In this document: in pieces, positions 55,544-64,000 of the stretch
Layout: each line of letters opens with the position of its first letter
Position numbering within the stretch: the stretch's first letter is position 1
Assembly: GCF_029674545.1 (NCBI RefSeq)
Contig: NZ_CP121354.1
Coordinates: 2,923,001 to 2,987,000, forward strand
Reading direction: 5' to 3'
Length of the DNA: 64,000 nt
DNA from: Mesorhizobium sp. WSM4904
Lineage (GTDB): Bacteria > Pseudomonadota > Alphaproteobacteria > Rhizobiales > Rhizobiaceae
The notes under the pieces: model-generated
Told to the model about the DNA's origin: nothing
Databases searched by the model: none
What the model saw: only the letters and a program-made list of their open reading frames with translations
Position numbers and translations under genes: made by a program

Positions 55544-56581
55544 TCACCAATCCATCACCACCTTACCCGAACTGCCGCTCCGCATCGCGTCGAAGCCAAC
55601 CTGAAAATCGTCGATCCCGATCCGGTGCGTGATCAGTCCCGACACGTCGAGTGGCCCCTGAACGAGCGCGATCATCTTGTACCAGGTCTCGAACATCTCA
55701 CGGCCGTAGATGCCTTTGAGATGCAGCATCTTGAAGATGACCTTGTTCCAGTCGATCTCGAAGCCGGTAGGCGCGATGCCCAAAATGGCGATCTTGCCGC
55801 CATTGTTCATGGTGTCGATCATGTCGCGGAAGGCGGGTGCGGCGCCTGACATCTCCAGGCCGACATCGAACCCTTCGCTCATGCCGATCGAGGGCATCAC
55901 GTCGCGCAGCAGCTTCTCCTTCGAAGCATCGACGACATGCTGCACGCCGAGCTTGCGCGCCAGGTCCAGCCGGATCGGGTTGATGTCGGTGATGACGACT
56001 TTTCGCGCGCCGACGCACTGCGCCACCAGCGCGCCCATGATGCCGATCGGGCCGGCGCCGGTGACCAGCACGTCCTCGCCCACCAGATCGAAGGACAGTG
56101 CGGTGTGAACCGCATTGCCCAGCGGATCGAAGATCGCCGCGATCTCATCCGGCACGTCATCGGGGATCGGCACGACATTGTGCTGCGGGATGACCATGTA
56201 CTCGCCGAAGGCGCCGGGGCGGTTGACGCCGACGCCCAGTGTGTTGCGGCAGAGATGCCCTCGCCCGGCGCGGCAGTTGCGGCAATGGCCGCAGACGATG
56301 TGACCCTCGCCCGAGACGCGCTGGCCGACCTTGTATTCGGTGACCGCGGCGCCGAAATCGGCGACCGTGCCGACGAATTCATGGCCCGTCACCATCGGCA
56401 CCGGCACGGTCTTTTGCGCCCACTGATCCCAATTGTAGATGTGGACGTCGGTGCCGCAGATCGCGGTTTTCTTGACCTTGATCAGCACGTCGTTGGGGCC
56501 GATCTCCGGCACCGGCACCTCTTCCATCCAGATGCCGGGCTCGGCCTTGGCCTTCACCAGCGCCTTCATCATGTTGGACAT
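55544..56581 (-). CDS. tdh: L-threonine 3-dehydrogenase
   Basis: 345 residues, zinc alcohol dehydrogenase family. It oxidises threonine to 2-amino-3-ketobutyrate with NAD+. Signatures are [20 protein letters not shown] (catalytic zinc Cys), [32 protein letters not shown] (structural zinc cysteines), [12 protein letters not shown] and [16 protein letters not shown] (NAD site). It follows kbl by 52 bp, the classical two-step threonine degradation pair. Confidence 0.97.
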   Translation of the reverse strand: MSNMMKALVKAKAEPGIWMEEVPVPEIGPNDVLIKVKKTAICGTDVHIYNWDQWAQKTVPVPMVTGHEFVGTVADFGAAVTEYKVGQRVSGEGHIVCGHCRNCRAGRGHLCRNTLGVGVNRPGAFGEYMVIPQHNVVPIPDDVPDEIAAIFDPLGNAVHTALSFDLVGEDVLVTGAGPIGIMGALVAQCVGARKVVITDINPIRLDLARKLGVQHVVDASKEKLLRDVMPSIGMSEGFDVGLEMSGAAPAFRDMIDTMNNGGKIAILGIAPTGFEIDWNKVIFKMLHLKGIYGREMFETWYKMIALVQGPLDVSGLITHRIGIDDFQVGFDAMRSGSSGKVVMDW

Positions 56582-56633
56582 TCTTGTGTTCCTTGAATCG
56601 CTTGATCCGGTACCGTTTTTCGGTGCCAGCCGG

Positions 56634-57821
56634 TCACGAAATCACGCCCAGTTCCTTGCCAACCTCGCCAAACGCTTCGACCGCGCGGTCGATGTCGGCG
56701 CTGGAATGGGCGGCCGACATCTGCGTGCGGATACGCGCCTGACCCTTCGGCACCACCGGGAAGGAGAAGCCGATGACATAGATGCCGCGCTTCAGCATGC
56801 GCGCGGCCATCTCCTGCGCCAAGGCGGCGTCGCCCAGCATCACCGGAATGATCGGGTGATCGGCGCCGGCAAGCGTAAAGCCGAGCTTGCCCATCCTGGA
56901 GCGGAAGCGATCCGCATTGGCATATAGGCGCTGGCGCAAGGCGTCGCCGTGGCGGATCAGGTCGAACACCTTGATCGAGGCGCCGGCGATAGCCGGCATC
57001 AGCGTGTTGGAGAAGAGATAGGGCCGCGAGCGTTGGCGCAGCCAGTCGACCACCTGCCTCTTGCCGGACGTGTAGCCGCCGGAGGCGCCGCCCAGCGCCT
57101 TGCCGAGCGTGCCGGTGATGATGTCCACCCTGCCCTCGACACCGCAGTGCTCGGCCGAGCCGCGGCCGTTCCTGCCAACGAAACCGACCGCGTGGCTGTC
57201 GTCGACCATCACCATCGCATCGTATTTCTCGGCCAAATCGCAGACGCCGCGCAGATTGGCGATGATGCCGTCCATCGAAAACACGCCGTCGGTGGCGATC
57301 AGCCGGAAGCGGCAGTCCTTCGCCTCCTTCAGCCGGGCCTCGAGATCGGCCATGTCGTTGTTGGCGTAGCGGAAGCGCTTGGCCTTGGAGAGCCTGACCC
57401 CGTCGATGATCGAGGCGTGGTTCAGCGCGTCGGAGATGATGGCGTCCTCCTCGCCAAGCAGCGTCTCGAACAGGCCGCCATTGGCGTCGAAGCAGGAAGA
57501 GTAGAGTATGGTGTCCTCCATGCCGAGGAAGGACGAGATCGTCGCCTCGAGCTCCTTATGCTCTTCCTGCGTGCCGCAGATGAAGCGCACCGAAGCCATG
57601 CCATAGCCATAGCGGTCGAGCGCATGCTTTGCCGCGTCGCGCAGGTTCAGGCTGTCGGCGAGGCCGAGATAGTTGTTGGCGCAGAAGTTCAGCACCTTTT
57701 CGCCGCCGACCTCGATCTCGGCGGACTGCATGGAGGAAATCACCCGCTCGGATTTGTAGAGCCCGGCCGATTTCAGGTCTTGGAGCTCGCTGTCGATATG
57801 GGAAAGGAAAGTCTGACTCAT
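56634..57821 (-). CDS. kbl: Glycine C-acetyltransferase (2-amino-3-ketobutyrate CoA ligase)
   Basis: 395 residues, PLP-dependent alpha-oxoamine synthase family. It cleaves 2-amino-3-ketobutyrate with CoA into glycine and acetyl-CoA. Motifs are [42 protein letters not shown] and the PLP Lys in [14 protein letters not shown]. The ATG at 57821 overlaps the stop of the edd remnant; a GTG at 57827 is also possible. It acts before tdh in the operon but after it in the pathway. Confidence 0.97.
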   Translation of the reverse strand: MSQTFLSHIDSELQDLKSAGLYKSERVISSMQSAEIEVGGEKVLNFCANNYLGLADSLNLRDAAKHALDRYGYGMASVRFICGTQEEHKELEATISSFLGMEDTILYSSCFDANGGLFETLLGEEDAIISDALNHASIIDGVRLSKAKRFRYANNDMADLEARLKEAKDCRFRLIATDGVFSMDGIIANLRGVCDLAEKYDAMVMVDDSHAVGFVGRNGRGSAEHCGVEGRVDIITGTLGKALGGASGGYTSGKRQVVDWLRQRSRPYLFSNTLMPAIAGASIKVFDLIRHGDALRQRLYANADRFRSRMGKLGFTLAGADHPIIPVMLGDAALAQEMAARMLKRGIYVIGFSFPVVPKGQARIRTQMSAAHSSADIDRAVEAFGEVGKELGVIS

Positions 57822-58081
57822 GCGCACATCCGCTCCTCGGTGGACGGATCAGGACTCTGATGCGCGTACAGGATCTCGTTGTAGGAGCCGACAATGCCCA
57901 GGTTTAGCGAGCCGTTGACGCCGAGCTTGTCGTCATCTGCCGGCGAGGAAACGGCAAAGCTGTGGGCCAGCTTCCCATAAACGAGGACAGAACGGTATGC
58001 ACCGGTCTGTTTGGCCTCATCGAGGCGACGGAGTAGAGCGCTGCGCATGTCGGCGCTACGTGCCGCGACACGATCGGTCAA
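57818..58081 (-). pseudogene. N-terminal fragment of 6-phosphogluconate dehydratase
   Basis: 87 codons match the start of Edd of the Entner-Doudoroff pathway: VAARSADMRSALLRRLDEA, YRSVLVYGKLAHSFAVSSPADDD and NLGIVGSYNEILYAHQ. The remaining five hundred or so residues are missing. Just upstream, MPTVKAIRT in another frame suggests an additional frameshift near 58083. It joins kbl at a 4-bp overlap, probably formed by chance at the deletion end. Confidence 0.72.
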
Positions 58082-58137
58082 GTTCTGATCGCCTTGACGG
58101 TGGGCATTTGAGATTCTCCGTGGACAGCAGCAAACGG

Positions 58138-58884
58138 TCAGATGCCCGGCTTCAAGTAGTTGCCAGCAGGAGCTGCTTTCATGAACTGCGGCACCGGAGA
58201 CGCCTCGCCAATGTAGACGCGGGCAGGTCGCGTGACGATGAATGCTACGTACTCTGCAACGTCCTCGGGTTGGAGCAGTTTCGAGTGATCATCGACATGG
58301 TTTTCGGCTCGCTGTTGAGTATCGACGGCTCCCGGGCAGAGCGCGGTGGCCTTGACGCCGAATTCGATTCCTTCGGAATCGGTCGTCTGGGTGAAGCCAA
58401 GCATGCCAAACTTCGACGCGGCGTACGCGCCGAATTTCGCAGAGGCCACTTTGCCGGCACGCGAGACGATATTGACGATATGGCCGCTTCGGCGGTCACA
58501 CATATGCTGAAAGAAGGCTTGTGTACAAAGGAATGTGCCCTTGAGATTGATCGCCATCATCCAATCCCAGTCTTCCTCTCTTATGTTGGGAATGGCGTTG
58601 TGGATCGCCACGCCGGCGTTGTTTACCAGGATGTCCACCGCACCGAAGCGATCGAACGCAGCCTGCGCCAAGGCCGTGACCTGAGATTTATGCTGGATGT
58701 CGGTAAGGACGGCCAGCGCACCGGGACCACTCGCCCGGACCTCTGCTGCCACTGCTTCGATCTGGTCCATTTCGGGCGCCGCGAGAACGATGTTACAACC
58801 TTCCCTGGCGAGTGCGAGAGCGGTGGCGCGTCCGATACCCCGGCCAGCGCCTGTGATGACGGCGGTTTTGCCTTCCAATTTCAC
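58138..58884 (-). CDS. Short-chain dehydrogenase/reductase (SDR)
   Basis: 248 residues of the classical SDR family. Cofactor motif TGAGRGIGRATALAL, NNAGV, catalytic Ser in NIVSRAGK and YxxxK in YAASKFGML. The late stretch KATALCPGAVDTQ is typical. It is divergent from the GntR gene, with the palindromic operator at 59023 between them, so it is probably a member of that regulon. The substrate (a sugar, polyol or hydroxy acid) is not visible. Confidence 0.92.
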   Translation of the reverse strand: MKLEGKTAVITGAGRGIGRATALALAREGCNIVLAAPEMDQIEAVAAEVRASGPGALAVLTDIQHKSQVTALAQAAFDRFGAVDILVNNAGVAIHNAIPNIREEDWDWMMAINLKGTFLCTQAFFQHMCDRRSGHIVNIVSRAGKVASAKFGAYAASKFGMLGFTQTTDSEGIEFGVKATALCPGAVDTQQRAENHVDDHSKLLQPEDVAEYVAFIVTRPARVYIGEASPVPQFMKAAPAGNYLKPGI

Positions 58885-59022
58885 GAAAGATCACCTTTAA
58901 CGTTGAGATCCCTGTTGCGGCCGTGCTGCAGGGGGGATGTTGAGGGTTAGTCCTGAGCGTCACAGTGATAGCGGCGAGGTTGGGTGCGAACTGCATCAGC
59001 GCTATTCAATGCTCCTTTGTCA

Positions 59023-59186
59023 TTGGTATATACCAAATTGTCAAGGGCTTTGCTGCCAAATCTCGCGCACCATGGCTATCAGCGCGGCGCCGGTTGGGCC
59101 AAGCGCCTCGCTGGGGCGCTTCATTGGACTGGAGCCTGCACCAAAGTGCTCCGAATGGACCTTCTCCACTGTTTGGTTTATGCCAA
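59023..59186. promoter_or_regulatory. GntR operators between the SDR gene and the GntR gene
   Basis: Perfect TTGGTATATACCAA at 59023-59036, and a two-mismatch copy TTGGTTTATGCCAA at 59173-59186, 150 bp apart. The perfect copy equals O1 of both orphan binding-protein genes. Its place in a divergent spacer upstream of the regulator suggests autoregulation plus control of the SDR gene at 58138. Confidence 0.72.
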
Positions 59187-59300
59187 TGCCGGTTGCTCCG
59201 ACCGTATTCAGGAATATGGATTGCGGCGGGCTTTGTTGCCCCAGCGTGCCGCCAGCTCTCGGCGGTTGGATAGCCCGGGCTGCCGAAGAAAGATAAGCTT

Positions 59301-60092
59301 ATGGAAGACGCTACTTTGGACAGCGCCCCGTTCTACGTCAGGATCCAGAAAGATCTACTCAAGCTCATCCATGACAAAGAGGTTGAGCCGGGCGGACGCT
59401 TCCCCTCCGAAAGAGAGCTTTCGGTACGTTTTGGAGCCAGCCGGATGACCATGCGCAAAGCAGTTGATCATCTTGTGCAGGCGGGTGCGCTCGAGCGACG
59501 CGGCACGAGCGGTACGTACGTTCCCGACCATTTGTTTGACCGCCCGTTGAGCGACCACTCGCCATACAGCATCTCCGACGTCGTAAAAAAGGCCGGTCAC
59601 ACCCCAGGATCGAAGTTGCTGTTCTTCGAGCGACGGGAGGCCGATAACCTCGTTGCGTCAAAGCTCGGTCTGGACCTGGGCGATCCAGTTATCGCCATCG
59701 AGCGGCAACGGACAGTCGATGGAGTGCCAGTCTGTCTCGAATTCAGCCACATCCCAGCACGTCTCGTGCCAGGGTTGTCTGCAAGCGACCTGCTGGAGAA
59801 CAATTCCCTCTATAAAGTTTTTCGGGAAACATTCCACGTGGTCCTGCATAGTGGTACCGGGAGCATCGGCATCCACTACGCCACGAAAGCGGAGGCAGAA
59901 CTCCTTGACCTAAAGCCGGGGGCCTCTGTGCTCTTGTTTGACGCTGTGACGATAACGAGTGACGGCCACCCTTTTGAGTATCTGCGCTCTCTAAATCATC
60001 CTGATCGCGTAAGCTTCACAATTAACCAACCGCCGGGGAAGCCGGACGCTCGCCAGGGCAATCCCCCCATCCGCTGGATGTTCAACAGCTAG
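59301..60092 (+). CDS. GntR-family regulator, HutC/FarR type with UTRA domain
   Basis: 263 residues. The winged helix (residues about 10-75) contains LLKLIHDKEVEPGGRFPSERELSVRFGASRMTMRKAVDHLVQAGALERR pattern. The UTRA ligand domain spans about 90-245 (GSKLLFFERREADNLVASKLGLDLGDPVIAIERQRTVDGVPVCLEFSHIP). HutC-type regulators often bind TGGT-N6-ACCA-like palindromes, matching the three perfect TTGGTATATACCAA sites in the window. The inferred regulon is itself, the SDR gene and the two binding-protein genes. Confidence 0.92.
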   Translation: MEDATLDSAPFYVRIQKDLLKLIHDKEVEPGGRFPSERELSVRFGASRMTMRKAVDHLVQAGALERRGTSGTYVPDHLFDRPLSDHSPYSISDVVKKAGHTPGSKLLFFERREADNLVASKLGLDLGDPVIAIERQRTVDGVPVCLEFSHIPARLVPGLSASDLLENNSLYKVFRETFHVVLHSGTGSIGIHYATKAEAELLDLKPGASVLLFDAVTITSDGHPFEYLRSLNHPDRVSFTINQPPGKPDARQGNPPIRWMFNS

Positions 60093-60424
60093 CCGGAACC
60101 AGTTCACGCTTCCTTTTAGGCTGTACGATGTCAAGCACTGGGAAGTGAACGCCTTAGACTCTGTGAGAGTTATGTATGCCGTTGGTGCAGGGCGCGGCCT
60201 CACATTTTCGGCAGACTGACAGCGCATTAGACGAGCCTGTCAAACGCGCACGCGTTCGGCAAGCAGGAGTATGCGGCTTGGAACCTGGAGACGCTGCCGC
60301 GCAAGCCAATCGGCACTGCACGTTTAAGGCGGCAACCCTGGCCAGCGCCGCAGTCAACCACCATCGACATCTACGCCGAACAAGCTTGTTTCAGCTCGGC
60401 CTTCTCGTTGCCGGAAAATCGTTG
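60093..60424. other. Intergenic region without a recognisable gene
   Basis: About 330 bp after the GntR gene. No frame resembles a known protein. The last 20 bases match the sequence before the first orphan binding-protein promoter, marking the left end of the duplicated unit. Confidence 0.5.
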
Positions 60425-60467
60425 TTGACAGGCTGCGGGCCTCATGCATAACATTGGTATATACCAA
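60425..60467 (+). promoter_or_regulatory. Promoter with GntR-type operator O1 upstream of the second orphan binding protein
   Basis: TTGACA (60425-60430), a 16-17 bp spacer to a weak CATAAC/ATAACA -10, then TTGGTATATACCAA (60454-60467). It is laid out as at 52632-52674. Weaker copies O2 (CTGGTACATTCCAG, 60602-60615) and O3 (CTGGTATGTACCGT, 60709-60722) follow at 148 and 107 bp. Confidence 0.72.
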
Positions 60468-60752
60468 TGGCCGCGGGCTATGGAGGAGAATATCTCTACG
60501 CTCGAAAAAGAGCCAGCGCAGCAGGTATCAGCTCGCAGAAGCATTTCGATTTGAACGCCTCGCGCCGTCGAGCTTTGCATCGGCAGGCATTTCGGCCACC
60601 GCTGGTACATTCCAGCGGCAGGGGAAACTCGTTGCGCCGGAGAGCGGCTCACGTGGTTTGTGGCGGCAGGAGTTCTCGCGGGCGAAAGCCATTTGGTCGA
60701 GCACTTCACTGGTATGTACCGTCCGGTAATACCGCAACAGGAGGGAACTGGA

Positions 60753-61802
60753 ATGAATAGCCGACGTCACAGGTTCGCGGTTATCGCCGCTGCCGCCATC
60801 ATGATCGCCGGAGCGGGTTTGTCCGCACGAGCGGCAGACGTGGTGATTACCGGAAGTGGTGGCCCACCCCAGGATGCCCAACGAAAAGCGATGTGGCAGC
60901 CTGCCGCAAAAGCTCTCGGTATCACCTTTGACGAGGACACGTCCCAGGCTTGGACTGACGCCAAGGCGCAGGTGGATTCAGGTTCCGTCACTTGGGACAT
61001 CGTAAACTTCAACATGGGCGAGGTGCCGCAAGCGGTTGCGGCGGGCATTTTGGTCAAGTTGCCCGCAGATATCGTCGACCGGACCCAGTACGCTCCGGGC
61101 TCCGTAAGCGACTACTGCATCGGAAATTCCGCCTTCTCAGAGGTGATGGGATACAACACCGCTAAATTCGGCGACAAGGGTCCTAAGAATATGGCGGAGT
61201 TCTTCGACACGAAGAAGTTCCCGGGTAAAAGAGCGATGACCCGTGCCGTGAAAGGCAACGCCGAGGCAGCTGCCCTGGCGCTGGGCAAGCCTCAAAACGA
61301 GGTTTACAGTTTCCTGGCTACGGACGAAGGCCAGAAGGAAGCGCTTGATAAGCTCTCGCAATTGAAATCGTCTGTGACCTGGTGGGATAGCGGCTCTCAA
61401 CTCACCCAGCTGATCGTGGATAAGGAAGTTGACTTGGCCTACGGTTGGGATGGTCGCCTCAATGCAGCCATCACCGCAGGTGCTCCGTGGAAGATCGTCT
61501 ATCAGGATGGAATCCTCCAGACGGACTGCTATGCGATCCTCAAGGGCAGCCCGCACCCCGAGAACGCCCTTAAATTCCTCAAGGAAATTCTCAAGCCTGA
61601 ATACAGCAAGGATATGGTGAAGTATGTCGCCTATGGCCCTTCCGATCTGAGGGCCTACAAAGGCATGGACCCGGCTGTCCTTTCGAAGCTGACCCTGGCA
61701 CCGCAAAACCTAGTCGGGCAGTACCCCCAGGATCCCGCCTTCTGGGGGGCCAACGGCGCAAAGCTGTCGGAAGCATTCGACGCGATGCTTCTGAAGCAGT
61801 GA
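60753..61802 (+). CDS. PotD-type ABC transporter substrate-binding protein (orphan, copy 2)
   Basis: 349 residues with a signal peptide (FAVIAAAAIMIAGAGLSARA). Blocks are the same as in the first copy (GSVTWDIVNFNMGEVPQAVAAGIL, SSVTWWDSGSQLTQLIVDKEVDLAYGWDGR, PHPENALKFLKEILKPEY). Differences cluster in FSEVMGYNTAKFGDKG and MTRAVKGNAEAAALALG, regions near the ligand cleft, so the two copies may prefer different ligands. GGAGGGAA precedes the ATG. No partner permease is in the window. Confidence 0.92.
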   Translation: MNSRRHRFAVIAAAAIMIAGAGLSARAADVVITGSGGPPQDAQRKAMWQPAAKALGITFDEDTSQAWTDAKAQVDSGSVTWDIVNFNMGEVPQAVAAGILVKLPADIVDRTQYAPGSVSDYCIGNSAFSEVMGYNTAKFGDKGPKNMAEFFDTKKFPGKRAMTRAVKGNAEAAALALGKPQNEVYSFLATDEGQKEALDKLSQLKSSVTWWDSGSQLTQLIVDKEVDLAYGWDGRLNAAITAGAPWKIVYQDGILQTDCYAILKGSPHPENALKFLKEILKPEYSKDMVKYVAYGPSDLRAYKGMDPAVLSKLTLAPQNLVGQYPQDPAFWGANGAKLSEAFDAMLLKQ

Positions 61803-61808
61803 AGATTG

Positions 61809-61839
61809 GCCTTGGTGGCGGAACCTCCGCCACCAAGGC
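61809..61839 (+). terminator. Terminator after the second orphan binding-protein gene
   Basis: A perfect 14-bp stem GCCTTGGTGGCGGA with an ACC loop, 6 bp after the stop. It is the same hairpin as at 54014, so gene, leader and terminator were duplicated as a unit. Confidence 0.8.
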
Positions 61840-62035
61840 ACCACAAACCTCAAGTCCGGACGAAGCTTCAGAGCCATGCGGCGGGACGGTCCAGAGGGCT
61901 TGACCTCACCGAGTTCAGGCATGGGCATCTAGCAGGCGCAGCGCTGCATCGGGCATGCACCAGGGTTGGAACGCATAGGCCCTGAGACAACTTCGAAGTC
62001 AGGCTGAAATCAGAACTTAAGGGGATCGACTGACG

Positions 62036-62749
62036 ATGGCCAACAACAGACCAGTTATTCTTATTTCCGGCAGTGACGGTGGTATCGGCTCGGCGATAGT
62101 CAGCGAATTGATGGAGCGCGGCTATCGGCTCAGCCTGGGTGCGATGAATGCTCGCGCCCTCGTTGAGAAATTCGGACCAGAGACACCCGACCGCATCTAC
62201 CAGTCATTCGATGCTTTCGACCGCTCCAGTGCTAAGTCTTGGGTTGATCGAACAGCTAAGACATTTGGACAGATCGACGGGGTGGTGAACGCTATCGGGC
62301 TTGGTCTGCGTGTCACCATCATGGACGACAACGATGAAGACCTGGATAAGCTCTGGGAGGTGAACGTCAAGACGCCCCTGCGCCTTGTCCGGTTATGCAT
62401 GCCGTATCTAGAGGCTTGCGGCAAGGGCCGTGTGGTCAACCTTGTTTCACTGGGTGGCAAGCGAATTAAGAATGTCACGGTCGGCTATGGCACGACGAAA
62501 TTCGCCGCCATGGGGCTGACACACGCGATCAGGACTTATGGTTGGGATAAAGGAATTCGGGCAACAGCGCTTTGTCCTGGGTGGGTAAAGACGAGCATGA
62601 GCGTCAAGTCGCCCACCCTAAAGATTCAGCAGGACGAGATGACGGATCCGTCCACGATAGCCCATCTCGTCAGAACGGCGATCGAGCTTCCGAACAATGC
62701 TGCAATGGCCGAGATGGTCGTCAATTGCGAATTCGAAGATATCTTCTGA
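62036..62749 (+). CDS. Short-chain dehydrogenase/reductase (SDR)
   Basis: 237 residues. The cofactor loop is SGSDGGIGSAIVSEL, a variant of the usual TGxxxGIG. The NAIG replaces NNAG, the catalytic Ser is in NLVSLGGKR, and the YxxxK is YGTTKFAA. The strand GIRATALCPGWVKTSM follows. The variant cofactor and NAG motifs set it apart from the SDR at 58138. The aldo/keto reductase gene starts 20 bp downstream, so the two probably form an operon. Confidence 0.9.
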   Translation: MANNRPVILISGSDGGIGSAIVSELMERGYRLSLGAMNARALVEKFGPETPDRIYQSFDAFDRSSAKSWVDRTAKTFGQIDGVVNAIGLGLRVTIMDDNDEDLDKLWEVNVKTPLRLVRLCMPYLEACGKGRVVNLVSLGGKRIKNVTVGYGTTKFAAMGLTHAIRTYGWDKGIRATALCPGWVKTSMSVKSPTLKIQQDEMTDPSTIAHLVRTAIELPNNAAMAEMVVNCEFEDIF

Positions 62750-62769
62750 TTTCAATAGTCGAGGATACA

Positions 62770-63828
62770 ATGGAATATCGTCTACTCGGCCGTTCGGGCC
62801 TAAAGATCTCAACCGTCACAATGGGAACGATGACCCTAGGTGGCGTGGGTTGGGCGAAGAAGACCGGCGACTTGGGGGTCTCGGATGCCAGGCGACTCGT
62901 CGATCTCTGCATCGACGCAGGCGTCAATCTCATCGACACCGCCAATGTCTACTCCAACGGAGTAGCTGAAGAGATTATTGGAGAGGTCCTGGGTGGCAAG
63001 CGAAAAGGGGGCGTCCTTCTTGCCTCCAAGGCACGCTTCCAAATGGGTAACGGATTAAATGATGTTGGCTCCTCACGCCATCACTTGATCGCTGCATGTG
63101 AAGCAAGCCTGAAGCGGATGAGAACGGACGTCATCGACTTGTATCAGTTACATGAGTGGGATGGGCTGACGCCATTGGAAGAAACGATGGAGGCACTTGA
63201 TACGCTGGTGCGTGACGGGAAAGTCCGTTACATCGGGTGCTCCAATTTCTCTGGCTGGCACATCATGAAGGCGCTAGGTGTCAGTGAGCGGGACAGACGT
63301 CATCGCTTCGTAAGCCAACAAATTCACTACACGCTTGAGTCTCGCGACGCCGAATACGAGCTCCTTCCAATTTCGGTCGACCAGGGACTAGGCGTTCTCG
63401 TATGGAGCCCACTCGCCGGCGGCCTGCTCTCCGGCAAACATCGCCGCAACCAGGCGGCGCCACAGGACAGCCGGCAATTTGCTGGCTGGACCGAACCTCC
63501 AATCCGCGACGAGAACCGTCTATGGAATATCATCGATGTGCTGGTGTCGATTGCCAATGGGCGCGGTGTATCCGCCGCTCAGATCGCACTTGCATGGTCG
63601 CTTGGGCGAAAAGCCATTACGTCGGTCGTGATCGGCGGGCGTACTGATGCACAGTTCAAAGACAACCTGGCTGCGGCCGAACTAAAGCTGACAGCAGACG
63701 AGAGGAAGGCTTTGGACGAGATCAGCATGCCACCGGTAATCTATCCGTATTGGCATCAGAGGAACGAGGCCAGCGATCGACTGAGCGAGGCAGACTTGAC
63801 GCTCCTAGGTCAACATCTTCTTTCTTAG
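62770..63828 (+). CDS. Aldo/keto reductase
   Basis: 352 residues, AKR family of the YajO/PdxI-like group. MEYRLLGRSGLKISTVTMGTMTLGG, GVNLIDTANVYSNGVAEEIIGEVL (catalytic Asp and Tyr), LLASKARF (catalytic Lys), DLYQLHEWDGLTPLEETMEAL (catalytic His) and RYIGCSNFSGW are all present, and the NADPH site is near VVIGGRTDAQFKDNLAA. It would reduce or oxidise a carbonyl of a sugar or small metabolite. The last 170 bp of the window after it hold nothing recognisable. Confidence 0.93.
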   Translation: MEYRLLGRSGLKISTVTMGTMTLGGVGWAKKTGDLGVSDARRLVDLCIDAGVNLIDTANVYSNGVAEEIIGEVLGGKRKGGVLLASKARFQMGNGLNDVGSSRHHLIAACEASLKRMRTDVIDLYQLHEWDGLTPLEETMEALDTLVRDGKVRYIGCSNFSGWHIMKALGVSERDRRHRFVSQQIHYTLESRDAEYELLPISVDQGLGVLVWSPLAGGLLSGKHRRNQAAPQDSRQFAGWTEPPIRDENRLWNIIDVLVSIANGRGVSAAQIALAWSLGRKAITSVVIGGRTDAQFKDNLAAAELKLTADERKALDEISMPPVIYPYWHQRNEASDRLSEADLTLLGQHLLS

Positions 63829-64000
63829 TGCACGGTTGATTAGCTTCGTCGGCCGAAGAAGCAGATGGGTTGTGCTGCAAAACCGCCCGATCTCTTCATG
63901 ATCCCGGGTGCCTGACTTACATGCGGGTGTGGGCCTGCTGCTTGATCGAGACGATCCATTGAACTGGTAGTGACATGTAGGGGCGCTACGCAGGGCAAGC

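Noticed and set aside
60454..60760. Leader peptides in front of the second orphan binding protein
   Set aside because: The frame that aligns with the first leader is interrupted by a stop codon in this copy, so the conservation is better explained by DNA-level operators than by a peptide.

Overview
The window looks like chromosome or island DNA from a soil alphaproteobacterium of the Rhizobiales, most likely Mesorhizobium or a close relative. The support is the high GC content, many ABC transporters of the sugar and polyamine classes, a NadQ-controlled nadABC operon, an Eis-like acetyltransferase, and one palindromic repeat of the kind common in rhizobial genomes. No rRNA, tRNA, CRISPR array, intact insertion sequence or phage gene was found. 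The genus is inferred from gene style, not from a search.

Layout. (1) 1-5.1 kb, minus strand: an operon of pxpA, a biotin carrier protein, a biotin carboxylase, pxpB, pxpC and an aldehyde dehydrogenase cut by the window edge. It is divergent from a LysR regulator. Next come a BioY remnant, a class III aminotransferase and a ribose-type ABC transporter (6.4-13.1 kb). Together these could import and degrade a lactam or related cyclic amide. (2) 13.2-17.6 kb: nadC, nadB, nadA and nadQ, with a tandem palindromic operator in front of nadA. (3) 18-27 kb: an Eis-like acetyltransferase, then an amino-sugar operon (RpiR regulator, nanK, nanE, a Gfo/Idh/MocA dehydrogenase and a complete ABC importer). 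(4) 27-51 kb: two mirror-image paralogous clusters around a scarred centre near 40.2 kb. Each is headed by a MocR regulator and contains HMG-CoA reductase (intact in A, truncated and fused to a TctA remnant in B), an RbsC-type permease, a binding protein, an unusual permease fused to a strictosidine-synthase-like beta-propeller, a second stand-alone propeller, and an RbsA-type ATPase. Cluster A adds a class III CoA-transferase and an enoyl-CoA hydratase; cluster B adds an intact HMG-CoA lyase. (5) 51.3-64 kb: pseudogene debris, an Axe1-type esterase, tdh-kbl for threonine degradation with an edd remnant, two SDR dehydrogenases, an aldo/keto reductase, a HutC-type GntR regulator, and two duplicated orphan PotD-type binding-protein genes. 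These last two have matching multi-operator leaders and matching terminators.

The most interesting system is region 4. The HMG-CoA reductase matches the degradative, NAD-dependent class II enzyme of Pseudomonas mevalonii, and all four catalytic residues sit at a constant offset. With HMG-CoA lyase, a CoA-transferase and a hydratase it forms a plausible route from mevalonate, mevalonolactone or anhydromevalonate to acetyl-CoA and acetoacetate. The membrane-tethered propeller is a candidate lactonase acting as the substrate enters. The two clusters have decayed in a complementary way, and both carry the same predicted MocR operator, GGTACA-N22-TGTACC, with the same geometry.
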